A DNA stretch of 45,256 nucleotides, taken from positions 1 through 45,256 of the forward strand of contig JAGWPE010000100.1 in assembly GCA_028870635.1 (NCBI GenBank). The letters are read 5' to 3'. Below, piece by piece: positions 18,507-27,073 of the stretch. Both the position numbers and the translations under genes were made by a program. Below the pieces are notes generated by a model. It did no database searches and was not told where the DNA came from. It saw nothing but the letters and a program-made list of their open reading frames with translations. Within the stretch, counting starts at the first letter, position 1. Each line of letters opens with the position of its first letter. Source of the DNA: Gammaproteobacteria bacterium. GTDB lineage: Bacteria > Pseudomonadota > Gammaproteobacteria > Steroidobacterales > Steroidobacteraceae.

Positions 18507-19823
18507 TCAGGCGATGCGGCGCAGCACGCCGCGCAGCAACTCGACCATGTTGGCAATCTCCTCCTCGGTGGAGATGAAGGGGGGCGCCATGGCAATCGTA
18601 TCGGCAGTGAAGCGCAGCAGCAATCCCGACTGGACTCCGCGCTCGAATGCTTCGCGCCCCCTCGCCCCGGGCTGTCCTTCGCGCGTGCGCAGCTCCACGG
18701 CCGCCGCGAGGCCGAAGTTGCGAATGTCGATGACGTGAGGCTCGCCCTGCAGTGAGTGCACGGCGTCCTCGAGCACGCGCTCGAGTCGCGCCGCGCGAGC
18801 GACCATCCCCTCGTTTGCGAACACGTCCAGGGTCGCGAGCCCCGCGGCGCATGCGATCGGGTGTCCGGAGTAAGTGTAGCCGTGCAGGAACTCTATCGCC
18901 TGCTCGGGGCCGCGCATCATCGTGTCATGGATGCTCTGTTGGACGATCGCGCCGCCGAGCGGTATCACGCCGTTGGTAGCGGCTTTGGCGAATACGATGA
19001 TGTCGGGAGTGACGCCGAGCCGCTGCGCCGCGAAGTTGGCGCCGAGCCGGCCGAAGCCGGTGATGACTTCGTCGAAGATCAAAAGGATCCCGTGGCGCGT
19101 GCAGATTTCGCGCAGGCGTTCGAGGTAGCCGAGCGGCGGGACGATCACCCCTGTCGATCCCTGCATCGGCTCGACGATGACCGCGGCGATGGTCGAGGCG
19201 TCGTGCAGTGCGACCAGACGCTCCAGCGCATCGGCGAGGTGCGCGCCCCACGCCGGCTGCCCTCGGCTGAAGCCCATCTGGGCCGGATCATGCGTATGCG
19301 GCAGATGATCCACGAAAGGGGCGCTGAGCGCGCCGAACAGGCGGCGATTGGCCGCGATCCCTCCGGCGGAGATTCCCCCGATGCCCACGCCGTGATAGGC
19401 GCGCTCACGCCCGATGACGCGCACCCTGCTCGCCTCTCCACGTGCGTGGTGATAGGCCAAGGCGATCTTCAGGCCGCTGTCCACGGCCTCGGACCCTGAA
19501 TTGGTGAAGAATACCCGGTTCAGTCCCTCCGGTGCCCACTGGGCGATGCGCGCCGCCAGCTCGAACGCCTTGGGATGCCCCACCTGGAAAGTAGGCGCGA
19601 AATCCAGCTCACCGGCCTGCGCCCGCACGGCGGCGAGGATCTCGGGCCGGCCATGCCCGAGCGGCGTGCACCATAGGCCCGAGAGGCAGTCGAAGAGACG
19701 CCGGCCGTCGGCCAGGCTGAAATAGGCGCCGTCCGCTCCCGTGACGAGCGTGGGGTGTCGTTTGAAGTGTCGGTTGGCCGTGAACGGCATCCAGAAAGCC
19801 GAGAGGTCGGTTTGCGTGCTCAT
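18507..19823 (-). CDS. Class III aminotransferase (omega-amino acid:pyruvate type)
   Basis: A 438-residue PLP enzyme of the class III (omega) aminotransferases. Visible residues are the cofactor-binding TNSGSEAVDSGLKIA, AYHGVGIGG, Asp 251 in LLIFDEVITGFGRLG, which pairs with the PLP ring nitrogen, and Lys 280 in IVFAKAATNGVIPLGG, which forms the Schiff base. The N terminus FWMPFTANRHFKRHP is typical of beta-alanine:pyruvate and similar omega-amino acid aminotransferases. It would transaminate an amine or omega-amino acid in the cytoplasm. Start 19823 matches the family N terminus, although the ribosome site is weak. It is divergent from the MocR regulator and is the first gene before mauE-mauD. 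Confidence 0.93.
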   Translation of the reverse strand: MSTQTDLSAFWMPFTANRHFKRHPTLVTGADGAYFSLADGRRLFDCLSGLWCTPLGHGRPEILAAVRAQAGELDFAPTFQVGHPKAFELAARIAQWAPEGLNRVFFTNSGSEAVDSGLKIALAYHHARGEASRVRVIGRERAYHGVGIGGISAGGIAANRRLFGALSAPFVDHLPHTHDPAQMGFSRGQPAWGAHLADALERLVALHDASTIAAVIVEPMQGSTGVIVPPLGYLERLREICTRHGILLIFDEVITGFGRLGANFAAQRLGVTPDIIVFAKAATNGVIPLGGAIVQQSIHDTMMRGPEQAIEFLHGYTYSGHPIACAAGLATLDVFANEGMVARAARLERVLEDAVHSLQGEPHVIDIRNFGLAAAVELRTREGQPGARGREAFERGVQSGLLLRFTADTIAMAPPFISTEEEIANMVELLRGVLRRIA

Positions 19824-19919
19824 GGAGCTGAATATGAGCGGCGTCCGGCCTGACACGGCGCTACACTCATGCAGATAGCCCGCCTGACTGTACTGGCGCC
19901 ACCTGCGAGACGGCTCATC

Positions 19920-21305
19920 ATGAGCGCTCAGCCTGCCGATGCCTTCACCCGTGTTGGGGCCATCTGCGCCCATCTTCGCGGCCGGATTCTCTCCGGCCGG
20001 TTGAGTTCCGGAGATCGCCTTCCGTCGGTGCGCGCTCTGGCTCGCTCCAATGGCGTCAGCCCCTTTACGGCCGCGAGGGTCTACGAGCTCCTGGTTGCCG
20101 AAGGTCTCATCGCGGCGCGCCGCGGCTCCGGCTACTACGTGGCCCGCGACGCCGAAGCATTCGGAGGCGCAGCGCCTCTTGCGGGCCCCGAGCCGCTCGT
20201 AGACTCGATCTGGTCTCTGCGGCGTGATTATGACGCCCGCGCGCTGCAGGTGGATGCCGGCTGCGGCTGGTTGCCGCCGCAGTGGCTGTTTGGAGAGGGC
20301 GTGCGAGCGGCGCTCACCCAAGTGGCCCGCCGGCCGGCGGTCTATGCGGGCCGCTACGGCAGCGCCTACGGCCTGCGCGCATTGCGCCGCCATCTGGCGC
20401 GTCAGCTCGGGCTGCGCGGAATCGAGTGCGCGGACGAGCAGATCGTCCTCACCCAGGGCGCGAGTCAGGCTCTGGAGCTGGCCATCCGCACCCTCGCCCG
20501 CCCCGGCGAGGCCGTGCTGGTCGAGGATCCAGGCTATCCGTACGTCCTCGCCATGGTGCACGCCTGCGGTGCCCATCCCGTGGGAGTCCCGCGCCAGGAA
20601 CACGGGCCCGACGCGAACGCGCTCGATGCCATCGCCCGGCAAACAGGCGCGCGGCTCTTCATTACCAACACGACTTTTCAGAATCCCACCGGGACGACTA
20701 CTTCCCCCCAGGTCGCGCACGCGGTGCTGCGCGTGGCGGAGCGACACGACCTGACGATCTGCGAGGACGACATCTTCGCGGAGCTGCCGGCGGAACCGGT
20801 CACTGCGCTGGCCTCGCTCGATCGTTTGGAGCGGGTGATCTACATCGGCAGCTTTTCCAAGACGATCGCGCCGAGTCTGCGTGTCGGCTATCTCGCCGCC
20901 CGCACCGACCGGGCCGAGCGCATCGCGACGCAGAAGAGCACGATGTCCCTCTCCTCATCGGAGCTGATGGAGCACATCGTGCTCGCAATCCTCACATCGG
21001 GTCGATATCGCACCCACCTCGAGCGGTTGCGCCGCCACCTGGCGGATGCGCGGGCACGCCTCGCCCGCCGATTGCGCGATTGCGAAATCGAGGTAGCGCC
21101 GCACGGCGGCGGGATGTTCGTTTGGGCAAGGCTGCCGGGCGGCGACCCCGCCGAAATCCGGCTGCGCGCCCGGTCACAGGGCATCCTGCTCGCTCCCGGA
21201 GAGCTCTTTCGGCCGGACCGTCAGCCGACCGCCTACTGGCGATTCAACGTAGCTTACGCCGACGACGAGCGGCTCTACGCCTTCGTGCGCAATCTGGGTC
21301 GCTGA
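19920..21305 (+). CDS. MocR-type (GntR/aminotransferase fusion) transcriptional regulator
   Basis: A 461-residue regulator with an N-terminal GntR winged helix-turn-helix (about 8-75: LRGRILSGRLSSGDRLPSVRALARSNGVS, GLIAARRGSGYYV) joined to a fold-type I aminotransferase domain. The PLP Lys is 314 in GSFSKTIAPSLRVGY, and LVEDPGYP and TTFQNPTG are also present. MocR proteins sense amino compounds, often together with PLP, and act on neighbouring genes. It is divergent from the class III aminotransferase, and about 96 bases separate the start codons, so control of the aminotransferase-mauE-mauD transcript is likely. An earlier in-frame ATG at 19869 is possible; neither start has a strong ribosome site. 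Confidence 0.92.
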   Translation: MSAQPADAFTRVGAICAHLRGRILSGRLSSGDRLPSVRALARSNGVSPFTAARVYELLVAEGLIAARRGSGYYVARDAEAFGGAAPLAGPEPLVDSIWSLRRDYDARALQVDAGCGWLPPQWLFGEGVRAALTQVARRPAVYAGRYGSAYGLRALRRHLARQLGLRGIECADEQIVLTQGASQALELAIRTLARPGEAVLVEDPGYPYVLAMVHACGAHPVGVPRQEHGPDANALDAIARQTGARLFITNTTFQNPTGTTTSPQVAHAVLRVAERHDLTICEDDIFAELPAEPVTALASLDRLERVIYIGSFSKTIAPSLRVGYLAARTDRAERIATQKSTMSLSSSELMEHIVLAILTSGRYRTHLERLRRHLADARARLARRLRDCEIEVAPHGGGMFVWARLPGGDPAEIRLRARSQGILLAPGELFRPDRQPTAYWRFNVAYADDERLYAFVRNLGR

Positions 21306-21503
21306 CAAGCCATTGCCGGAAGCATGATTTCCGCAGCCAACCGATTCCGGTGGATCATGAGCCGGCTGAGCTGGCGGTCACGATAGTTGCCGTTTGCGCA
21401 GGCACCCGTGCGGCCAGATGCTCTTTGCTGCCATTGGCGGGCGGCTGTTTTTCGGCGCATGATTGGCCGAGGGGCGCCTCACCGGCCGTCTGAGGAGCGT
21501 GAA

Positions 21504-21980
21504 ATGATCAAGAGAATCGTAGCGCTGATCCTTGCGGGAACCGCCATCGCGGTCGCAGTTGCGGCCGGCTTGCATCCCCTGAACGTGAAGACGGGATTGT
21601 GGCAGATGTCCGAGACCACCACCTGGACCGGCCTTCCACCGCAGCTCAGCGCCCAGATGGCGAATGCGCGAACACACAGCTACCAAACCTGCGTCAAGAC
21701 CAAGGACCTGAGCACGAACCCATGGGCCGAGGGATCCCGCGAGACGTGCAAGTGGACTGTCTTGACTTCCACTGACACCGACATGGAAGTACGAGGAACG
21801 TCGTGCGACATGGGCAGCGAATTCGGCATGACAGCCGAAGTTCACGGCAGGATTCACGTGCTCGATCCGCAGGACGGTACCGGATCGTTTGACATCACCA
21901 TGACCGGTAACGGCCAAACAGTCACTGGCCACGCCGCGTATACGGGCAAATGGGTGGGGTCCGTCTGCAGCGCTGAGTGA
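21504..21980 (+). CDS. Exported DUF3617 protein
   Basis: A 158-residue protein with an N-terminal hydrophobic signal (IVALILAGTAIAVAVAAG) and the DUF3617 opening LNVKTGLWQMSETT. Cysteines at YQTCVKTKD, RETCKWT and TSCD probably form disulfides in the periplasm. The end GHAAYTGKWVGSVC repeats the family pattern. The function of the family is unknown. The ATG at 21504 has GAGGAGCG just before it, which decides the start over the longer frame from 21387. It stands apart from its neighbours, with a stem-loop starting eight bases after its stop. Confidence 0.85.
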   Translation: MIKRIVALILAGTAIAVAVAAGLHPLNVKTGLWQMSETTTWTGLPPQLSAQMANARTHSYQTCVKTKDLSTNPWAEGSRETCKWTVLTSTDTDMEVRGTSCDMGSEFGMTAEVHGRIHVLDPQDGTGSFDITMTGNGQTVTGHAAYTGKWVGSVCSAE

Positions 21981-21987
21981 TGCGGAT

Positions 21988-22017
21988 TCGGAGACGGCGC
22001 CTTCACACCGTCTCCGA
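21988..22017 (+). terminator. Stem-loop after the DUF3617 gene
   Basis: A perfect 10-base stem (TCGGAGACGG pairing with CCGTCTCCGA) around a 10-base loop, starting eight bases after the stop codon. No T-run follows, so it is a terminator-like or RNA-stabilising hairpin rather than a textbook Rho-independent terminator. Confidence 0.5.
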
Positions 22018-22360
22018 TACGTATATTCGCGGATTCAGGCCCAGGCTGGCCTCGGCGACGAAGTTGAGCGACTTCCTTACCGAAGCCGGACGGACCCATT
22101 TCCAAAGGGCCTTTCCGGATTCGCCGCGGCCATGACGAAGTTTCTTCTGGCACAGGGCAGCACGGTCGTCGCGTAGGAACGCCAGGATATAGGTGATTCT
22201 CCGGATTCCCGATCGCGCCATTCTGGCGTAGCGTTGTGCGTTCGCAACTCGAATCAGAATCCGAATGGGAGGAAATCGCGCCCCAAGAGGTCTCGGCAGC
22301 CACGGCCTTGCCCGAGCTCAGCGTCTGACATCTCTCTACTACATTCCCGGGGAGAGCCCT
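22018..22360. other. Intergenic stretch without a supported gene
   Basis: About 340 bases between the DUF3617 stem-loop and the haem-binding-like gene. A 72-codon frame on the minus strand (22003-22221) overlaps the hairpin and shows no recognisable domain, so I do not call it. The segment presumably holds the promoter of the downstream gene, but I see no convincing -35/-10 pair. A purine-rich GGGGAGAG just before 22361 is the ribosome site of the next gene. Confidence 0.5.
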
Positions 22361-23182
22361 ATGAGAACAGTCCACAGGCACTCACTCATCACCGTGGCAG
22401 GCGCGCCGATCGCGCTCGTAGCCGCGGCGAGTCTGGTCGCCTTCACTGCGCCGCGCGCGGCGGCCGATACGGCGGACGGACCCTGGTCCTGTAACGGCTT
22501 GCCGAGCTACACCGCGCTGAAGAGCGCATTGACTGCCGCACGGCAGCAGACGAACGGCGGCTTCAATCTCGACATGTGGGCCACGGTGGTCAATCGCGAC
22601 GGGATCGTATGCGCGGTGGCCTTCACTGGCTCCAACCGCGGCGATCAATGGCCGGGAAGCCGCGTGATCTCTGCCCAGAAGGCGAACACCGCCAATGCTT
22701 TCAGCCTCCCCTCCCTCGCGCTCTCCACCGCGAACCTCTACAGCGCGGTCCAGCCGGGCGGGTCGCTCTATGGCCTGCAGCACAGCAATCCGGTGGATAC
22801 GGAAGTGGCTTATCGAGGCCCCGCGGCCAATTTCGGCCAATCCAACGATCCCATGGTGGGCCATCGCATCGGCGGCGTAAACGTCTTCGGCGGCGGGCTC
22901 GCGCTCTATGATGCGTCTCACAAGCTCCTGGGCGCGATCGGCGTCAGCGGAGATTCGTCATGCGCCGATCACAATATAGCCTGGCGTACGCGCAGTACGC
23001 TGAAGCTGGATCATGTGCCGGCAGGCGTCAGCGGCGACGCTCTGCGGCCGGACAACATCGTCTATGACATCACTTCGCTCCCAGGTGAACCGGAGGGCGT
23101 CAGCGCGAGCGGATGGGGGCATCCGGTATGTACCGCCGCCGCTCAGACGGTCGCCGCGGGCCTGCCCATGATCGAGCCCTGA
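22361..23182 (+). CDS. Exported GlcG/HbpS-like (haem-degrading family) protein
   Basis: A 273-residue protein with a signal peptide (SLITVAGAPIALVAAASLVAFTAPRAAA). The mature part fits the GlcG/HbpS fold: a helix with LKSALTAARQQTNGG, a strand with MWATVVNRDGIVCAVAFTG, the SAQKANTANAF helix that usually follows, and GGGLALYDASHKLLGAIGVSGDSSCADHNIAWRTR. Family members bind haem, cobalamin or small organics and are often secreted. This one is longer than the usual 130-160 residue GlcG, with extra sequence between the core strands and at the C terminus. The start at 22361 follows a GGGGAGAG ribosome site. It is convergent with the LysR gene, with a strong hairpin between them. Confidence 0.78.
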   Translation: MRTVHRHSLITVAGAPIALVAAASLVAFTAPRAAADTADGPWSCNGLPSYTALKSALTAARQQTNGGFNLDMWATVVNRDGIVCAVAFTGSNRGDQWPGSRVISAQKANTANAFSLPSLALSTANLYSAVQPGGSLYGLQHSNPVDTEVAYRGPAANFGQSNDPMVGHRIGGVNVFGGGLALYDASHKLLGAIGVSGDSSCADHNIAWRTRSTLKLDHVPAGVSGDALRPDNIVYDITSLPGEPEGVSASGWGHPVCTAAAQTVAAGLPMIEP

Positions 23183-23235
23183 GCGCCCTGCCCTACTACC
23201 GGATGGTGCGAACGACGATGCGCATGTGATGACCT

Positions 23236-23274
23236 TGCCGCCGCCCGCGACTCGGTTGGAAGCGGGCGGCGGCA
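23236..23274. terminator. Long GC-rich hairpin between convergent genes
   Basis: A perfect 13-base inverted repeat (TGCCGCCGCCCGC and its complement) around a 13-base loop, in the 110-base gap between the haem-binding-like gene on the plus strand and the LysR gene on the minus strand. It can fold in RNA from either strand and is probably a bidirectional terminator. A short T-rich stretch (ATTTC) follows on the plus side, but no real T-run. Confidence 0.6.
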
Positions 23275-23292
23275 GATTTCCTGGAGGGCTCG

Positions 23293-24189
23293 TCACGCTC
23301 CTGCGTCGGTCGTCGTCTGCTGCAGCAGACCGAGAAAGGCCTCCGCGACGGGCTCGACCAGTGCGCCCTCGCGGCTCAAGACCATGAGGGGCCGGACGAT
23401 CCTCAGCTCCCGCAGCGGCAGCTCGCGCAGGCTGCCCGCGGCCAGCTCGCTGAGCATGCTGATGCGAGGAAGCCAGGCTATGCCGCCGCCGTGGACTGCC
23501 GCCCGCTTGAGCGCCTCGGTGTTGCCGAACTCCATGCCCACACCCTCCACGATGCCGTGGCGGCGCAAGGTTTCCGCGATCAGCTCGCGCGTTCCCGAGC
23601 CGGGCTCGCGTACCAGCCGCGGCTGTCCGGAAAGATCGCGGACCGTAAGACGCCGTTTACGGAACAGCGGATGACCGGGAGATGCCACCGGGACCAGTTC
23701 GTCGTGCTGGAACGGGGTGGCGCGAAGTCCTCTCAGGTGCAGGGGTCCCTCGATGAAACCCAACATGAAGCGCATGTCACCGACACCTTGGGATACCTGC
23801 TCCGTGTTGCCGACGAACAGGGTAACCTGCACCTCGGGGCGCTCGCGCCGGAATGTTGCGAGCACGCGCGGCAGCACATAGGTGCCGATCGTGTTGCTCG
23901 CTCCGATGGTGAGCCGGCCGCTCAGCGCACCGGCCACCTCCCGCATGGCCGCCTCTGCCGCATGCTCGAGCTCGAACAACCGCTCGGCGTACCTGCGCAG
24001 CACCTCCCCCGCCTGCGTCAGCCGCATGCCCTTGGCATGCCGCTCAAAGAGCGTCACGCCCAGACGATCCTCGAAAGCCTTGAGCTCGCGCGAAAGCGCC
24101 GGCTGGGAGATGTGCAGCTTGTGGGCCGCGGCAGTGAGACTTCCGGTCCTGGCGATCGCAAGGAAGACCGAAAGGTGATGGAGGTTCAT
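23293..24189 (-). CDS. LysR family transcriptional regulator
   Basis: A 298-residue LysR regulator. The N-terminal helix-turn-helix (about 1-60) reads LSVFLAIARTGSLTAAAHKLHISQPALSRELKAFE. The effector domain (about 90-290) opens with GRLTIGASNTIGTYVLPRVL, a start common in the CysL/CbbR-like branch that senses small anions or cofactors. It is divergent from the SoeA-like gene, with 82 AT-rich bases between start codons, and is the obvious candidate regulator of the soeABC-like operon. Confidence 0.93.
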   Translation of the reverse strand: MNLHHLSVFLAIARTGSLTAAAHKLHISQPALSRELKAFEDRLGVTLFERHAKGMRLTQAGEVLRRYAERLFELEHAAEAAMREVAGALSGRLTIGASNTIGTYVLPRVLATFRRERPEVQVTLFVGNTEQVSQGVGDMRFMLGFIEGPLHLRGLRATPFQHDELVPVASPGHPLFRKRRLTVRDLSGQPRLVREPGSGTRELIAETLRRHGIVEGVGMEFGNTEALKRAAVHGGGIAWLPRISMLSELAAGSLRELPLRELRIVRPLMVLSREGALVEPVAEAFLGLLQQTTTDAGA

Positions 24190-24197
24190 GGCCGGAA

Positions 24198-24232
24198 GAT
24201 ATGCACTTTATATATGTCTATTGTGCCATATC
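24198..24232. promoter_or_regulatory. LysR/soeA divergent control region with imperfect dyad
   Basis: The short gap between the LysR gene and soeA is much more AT-rich than the flanks. It holds an imperfect inverted repeat: GATATGCAC at 24198-24206 facing GTGCCATATC at 24223-24232, with one extra base in the right arm and TTTATATATG inside. The spacing and place suit a LysR-type binding site overlapping a promoter. Inferred from layout only. Confidence 0.5.
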
Positions 24233-24271
24233 TGCAATGGATACATAGTTTGCGGCGGTCCATGATGGGCC

Positions 24272-27073
24272 ATGGCCTCCGAATCGCAGGCGAAGCGAAC
24301 CGTCGCGCATACCACCTGCTACATGTGCGCGTGCCGCTGCGGCATCAAAGTGCACCTCGAAGACGGCCGGCTCAGGTACATCGAGGGCAACCGCGACCAC
24401 CCCGTCAATCGCGGCGTGCTCTGCGGCAAGGGCTCGGCCGGCATCATGACCGCGATCTCACCGGCGCGGCTCACGACACCATTGAAGCGCGTCGGACCGC
24501 GAGGCTCCGGCAGCTTCGAGAGCATCACCTGGAAGGAGGCGATGAGGATTGCGACCGAGCGGCTCGCCGCGATTCGCGCCACCGATCCCAACCGCCTCGC
24601 CTTCTACACCGGACGCGATCAATCGCAGTCGCTGACGGGACACTTCGCCCGCATGTTCGGCACCATCAATTTCGCGGCGCACGGCGGCTTCTGCTCGGTG
24701 AACATGGCCGCCGCGGGGCTCTATTCGGTGGGCGGCGCCTTCTGGGAGTTCGGCGAGCCGGACTGGGACCACGCCAGGCTCTTTCTTCTCTTCGGCGTGG
24801 CCGAGGACCACGATTCCAATCCGATCAAGCTCGGCCTCGGAAAGCTCAAGGCGCGCGGCGCCAAGATCATCTCCATCAACCCGGTACGCACCGGCTATTC
24901 CGCCATTGCGGATGAGTTCGTCGCGATCACTCCGGGCACCGACGGGTTGCTGGTGCTCGCGCTCATTCATTGCCTGCTCGAGGCGGGTCGCATCGACACG
25001 GAGTTTCTGGTCCGCTACACCAACGCCCATCACCTGGTGATCGATGCCCCCGGCGAGGCCGACGACGGACTCATCGCCCGCGATGCGGCAGGCTGCGAGC
25101 TTTGCTTCGACCGCGCCACCGGCTCGCTGATCGAGGCGAAGGCTGTGGGGACGGACCCGGCCTTGATCGGCACTTTCAGCCTCCCCGACGGCCGCCGCTG
25201 CCGCCCGGCCTTCGCCCTGCTGGCGGAGCGATATACCGACCCGCAATATGCCCCGGAGGCGGTCGCCTCCCGCTGCGGCCTCGATGCGGCAACGATCCGG
25301 CGGATCGCGGCGGAAATCGCGCAGGTCGCATTTCAGCAGCCTGTGGTGCTCGATCAGCCGTGGACCGACACCTCCGGCCGCCGTCATCCGGTCATGACCG
25401 GCCGGCCCGTCGCGATTCATGCGATGCGCGGCATCTCGGCGCATTCCAACGGATTCCACACCTGTCGCGCAATCCACGTGCTTCAGATGCTGTTGGGCGC
25501 GATCGACACTCCCGGCTCCTGGCGCTACAAGTCCCCTTACCCGAGAGCGATCCCCGGAGGGCCCCCTCCCGGCCGGCCGGTTGGTGCGCCCGGAGCCACC
25601 CTCGATGCCCCTCCGCTCGGCTTTCCGGCCGGTCCCGAGAATCTGCTGGTCGATGAAGATGGGGAGGCGCTGCGGCTCGACCGGGCGTTCTCCTGGGAGG
25701 CGCCGCTCGCCATACACGGCCTGATGCACATGGCGATCGCCCGCGCGTTCGAGGCGGGGCCCGGGAAGATCGACACGCTGTTTCTCTTCATGGCGAACAT
25801 GGCGTGGAACTCCGCGATGAACCCCGGCGAGACCACGCGGATGCTGAGCGAGTGCGACGAGCACGGCAATTACCGCATTCCGTTCGTCATCGTCGCGGAC
25901 GCATTCGCGTCGGAGACCGTCGCATACGCCGACCTGGTGCTGCCCGATACGACCTACCTCGAGCGATATGACTGCATCTCGCTCCTCGACCGGCCGATCG
26001 GCTCGGCGCACGGCCCGGCCGATGCGATCCGCATACCCGTGCTGAAGCCTGACCGCGACGTCCGGCCGTTCCAGGACGTGCTCATCGAGCTGGCCGGCCG
26101 TCTCGGCCTGCCGGACTTCGCCGACGCCAGAGGCAAGCCGCTCTATTCCTCGTATGCCGACTACATAGTGCGCCACCAACGCAAGCCCGGCATCGGGCCC
26201 CTCGCCGGCTTTCGGGGCGCAGACTCCCGCGCGATCGGCAATGGAGCACCCAATCCGCGGCAGCTCGAGCAGTATGCGCAGAACGGCTGTTTCTGGGTTC
26301 ATGAGTTGCCGCCCGAGCAGCTTTACTACAAGCACGCGAATCAGGCGTATCTCTCCGGGGCGAAAGCCATGGGCTTCATCGAGGAGGACACGCAGATCGT
26401 GTTGCAGCTGTACTGCGAGACCCTGCAGAGATTCCGTCTCGCGGCCGAAGGACACGGCCGATACCGTCCACCCGAGCGGCTGCGCGCGCGGGTCACCGCC
26501 TTTTTCGACCCCCTGCCGATCTGGTACCTGCCACTGGAGGAAGCGATGACCGACCGCGCCCGCTTTCCGCTGCATGCCATCACTCAGCGTCCCATGGCGA
26601 TGTACCACTCGTGGGGCTCGCACAACGCCTGGCTGCGCCAGGTGATGCCGGAGAACCGGATCTACCTGCATCGCGACCTCGCCACCGAGCTCGGCATCCA
26701 TGACGAGGATTGGGTCTGGGTCCGCTCGCGCAACGGCGCCGTGCGCTGCCAGGCGCGCACGATGACCGGCGTCAATCGCGACACGGTCTGGACCTGGAAC
26801 GCGATCGGCAAGCGCGCCGGCGCCTGGGCGTTGAAGCCCGACGCGCCGGAGTTCCGCCGGGGATTCCTCCTCAACCATGTCATTTCGGAATACCTGCCCG
26901 GCGAGGGCGGCGGCCCGCCGCATTCCAACTCCGATCCGGTGACCGGCCAGGCCGCCTGGTTCGACGTGACCGTGTCGATCGAGCGGTGCGACGCGCAAGC
27001 GCCGGCCGAGACGTCTCCGAGGCCGGGAGCGAATCCGCTGCGCGTGCGGCCGGTCGCGGAGGGCGCATCATGA
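24272..27073 (+). CDS. soeA: Molybdopterin oxidoreductase catalytic subunit, SoeA-like (sulfite dehydrogenase)
   Basis: A 933-residue enzyme of the DMSO-reductase family. The N-terminal [4Fe-4S] site is Cys 16, 19, 23 and 51 (CYMCACRC and VLCGKG). Cys 141 in HGGFCSVNMA is the likely molybdenum ligand. Later blocks include LFLLFGVAEDHDSNP, FVAITPGTDGLLVLALIH, the LPDTTYLERYD region and a C-terminal molybdopterin domain with GSHNAWLRQ and LHRDLATELGIHDEDWVWVRSRNG. No Tat signal is present, so it faces the cytoplasm. With the ferredoxin and DmsC-type partners downstream it best matches SoeABC, which oxidises cytoplasmic sulfite to sulfate and reduces quinone. Thiosulfate, polysulfide or another oxo-anion substrate cannot be excluded. 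Its stop overlaps soeB by ATGA. Confidence 0.8.
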   Translation: MASESQAKRTVAHTTCYMCACRCGIKVHLEDGRLRYIEGNRDHPVNRGVLCGKGSAGIMTAISPARLTTPLKRVGPRGSGSFESITWKEAMRIATERLAAIRATDPNRLAFYTGRDQSQSLTGHFARMFGTINFAAHGGFCSVNMAAAGLYSVGGAFWEFGEPDWDHARLFLLFGVAEDHDSNPIKLGLGKLKARGAKIISINPVRTGYSAIADEFVAITPGTDGLLVLALIHCLLEAGRIDTEFLVRYTNAHHLVIDAPGEADDGLIARDAAGCELCFDRATGSLIEAKAVGTDPALIGTFSLPDGRRCRPAFALLAERYTDPQYAPEAVASRCGLDAATIRRIAAEIAQVAFQQPVVLDQPWTDTSGRRHPVMTGRPVAIHAMRGISAHSNGFHTCRAIHVLQMLLGAIDTPGSWRYKSPYPRAIPGGPPPGRPVGAPGATLDAPPLGFPAGPENLLVDEDGEALRLDRAFSWEAPLAIHGLMHMAIARAFEAGPGKIDTLFLFMANMAWNSAMNPGETTRMLSECDEHGNYRIPFVIVADAFASETVAYADLVLPDTTYLERYDCISLLDRPIGSAHGPADAIRIPVLKPDRDVRPFQDVLIELAGRLGLPDFADARGKPLYSSYADYIVRHQRKPGIGPLAGFRGADSRAIGNGAPNPRQLEQYAQNGCFWVHELPPEQLYYKHANQAYLSGAKAMGFIEEDTQIVLQLYCETLQRFRLAAEGHGRYRPPERLRARVTAFFDPLPIWYLPLEEAMTDRARFPLHAITQRPMAMYHSWGSHNAWLRQVMPENRIYLHRDLATELGIHDEDWVWVRSRNGAVRCQARTMTGVNRDTVWTWNAIGKRAGAWALKPDAPEFRRGFLLNHVISEYLPGEGGGPPHSNSDPVTGQAAWFDVTVSIERCDAQAPAETSPRPGANPLRVRPVAEGAS

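Noticed and set aside
22003-22221. A 72-codon minus-strand frame between the DUF3617 and GlcG-like genes
   Set aside because: No recognisable domain and it overlaps a perfect stem-loop at its 3' end; no ribosome site noticed.
24458-26998. An 846-codon open frame antisense to the SoeA-like gene
   Set aside because: It mirrors the third-position GC bias of soeA, has no recognisable domain, and soeA itself has complete cluster and molybdenum motifs.
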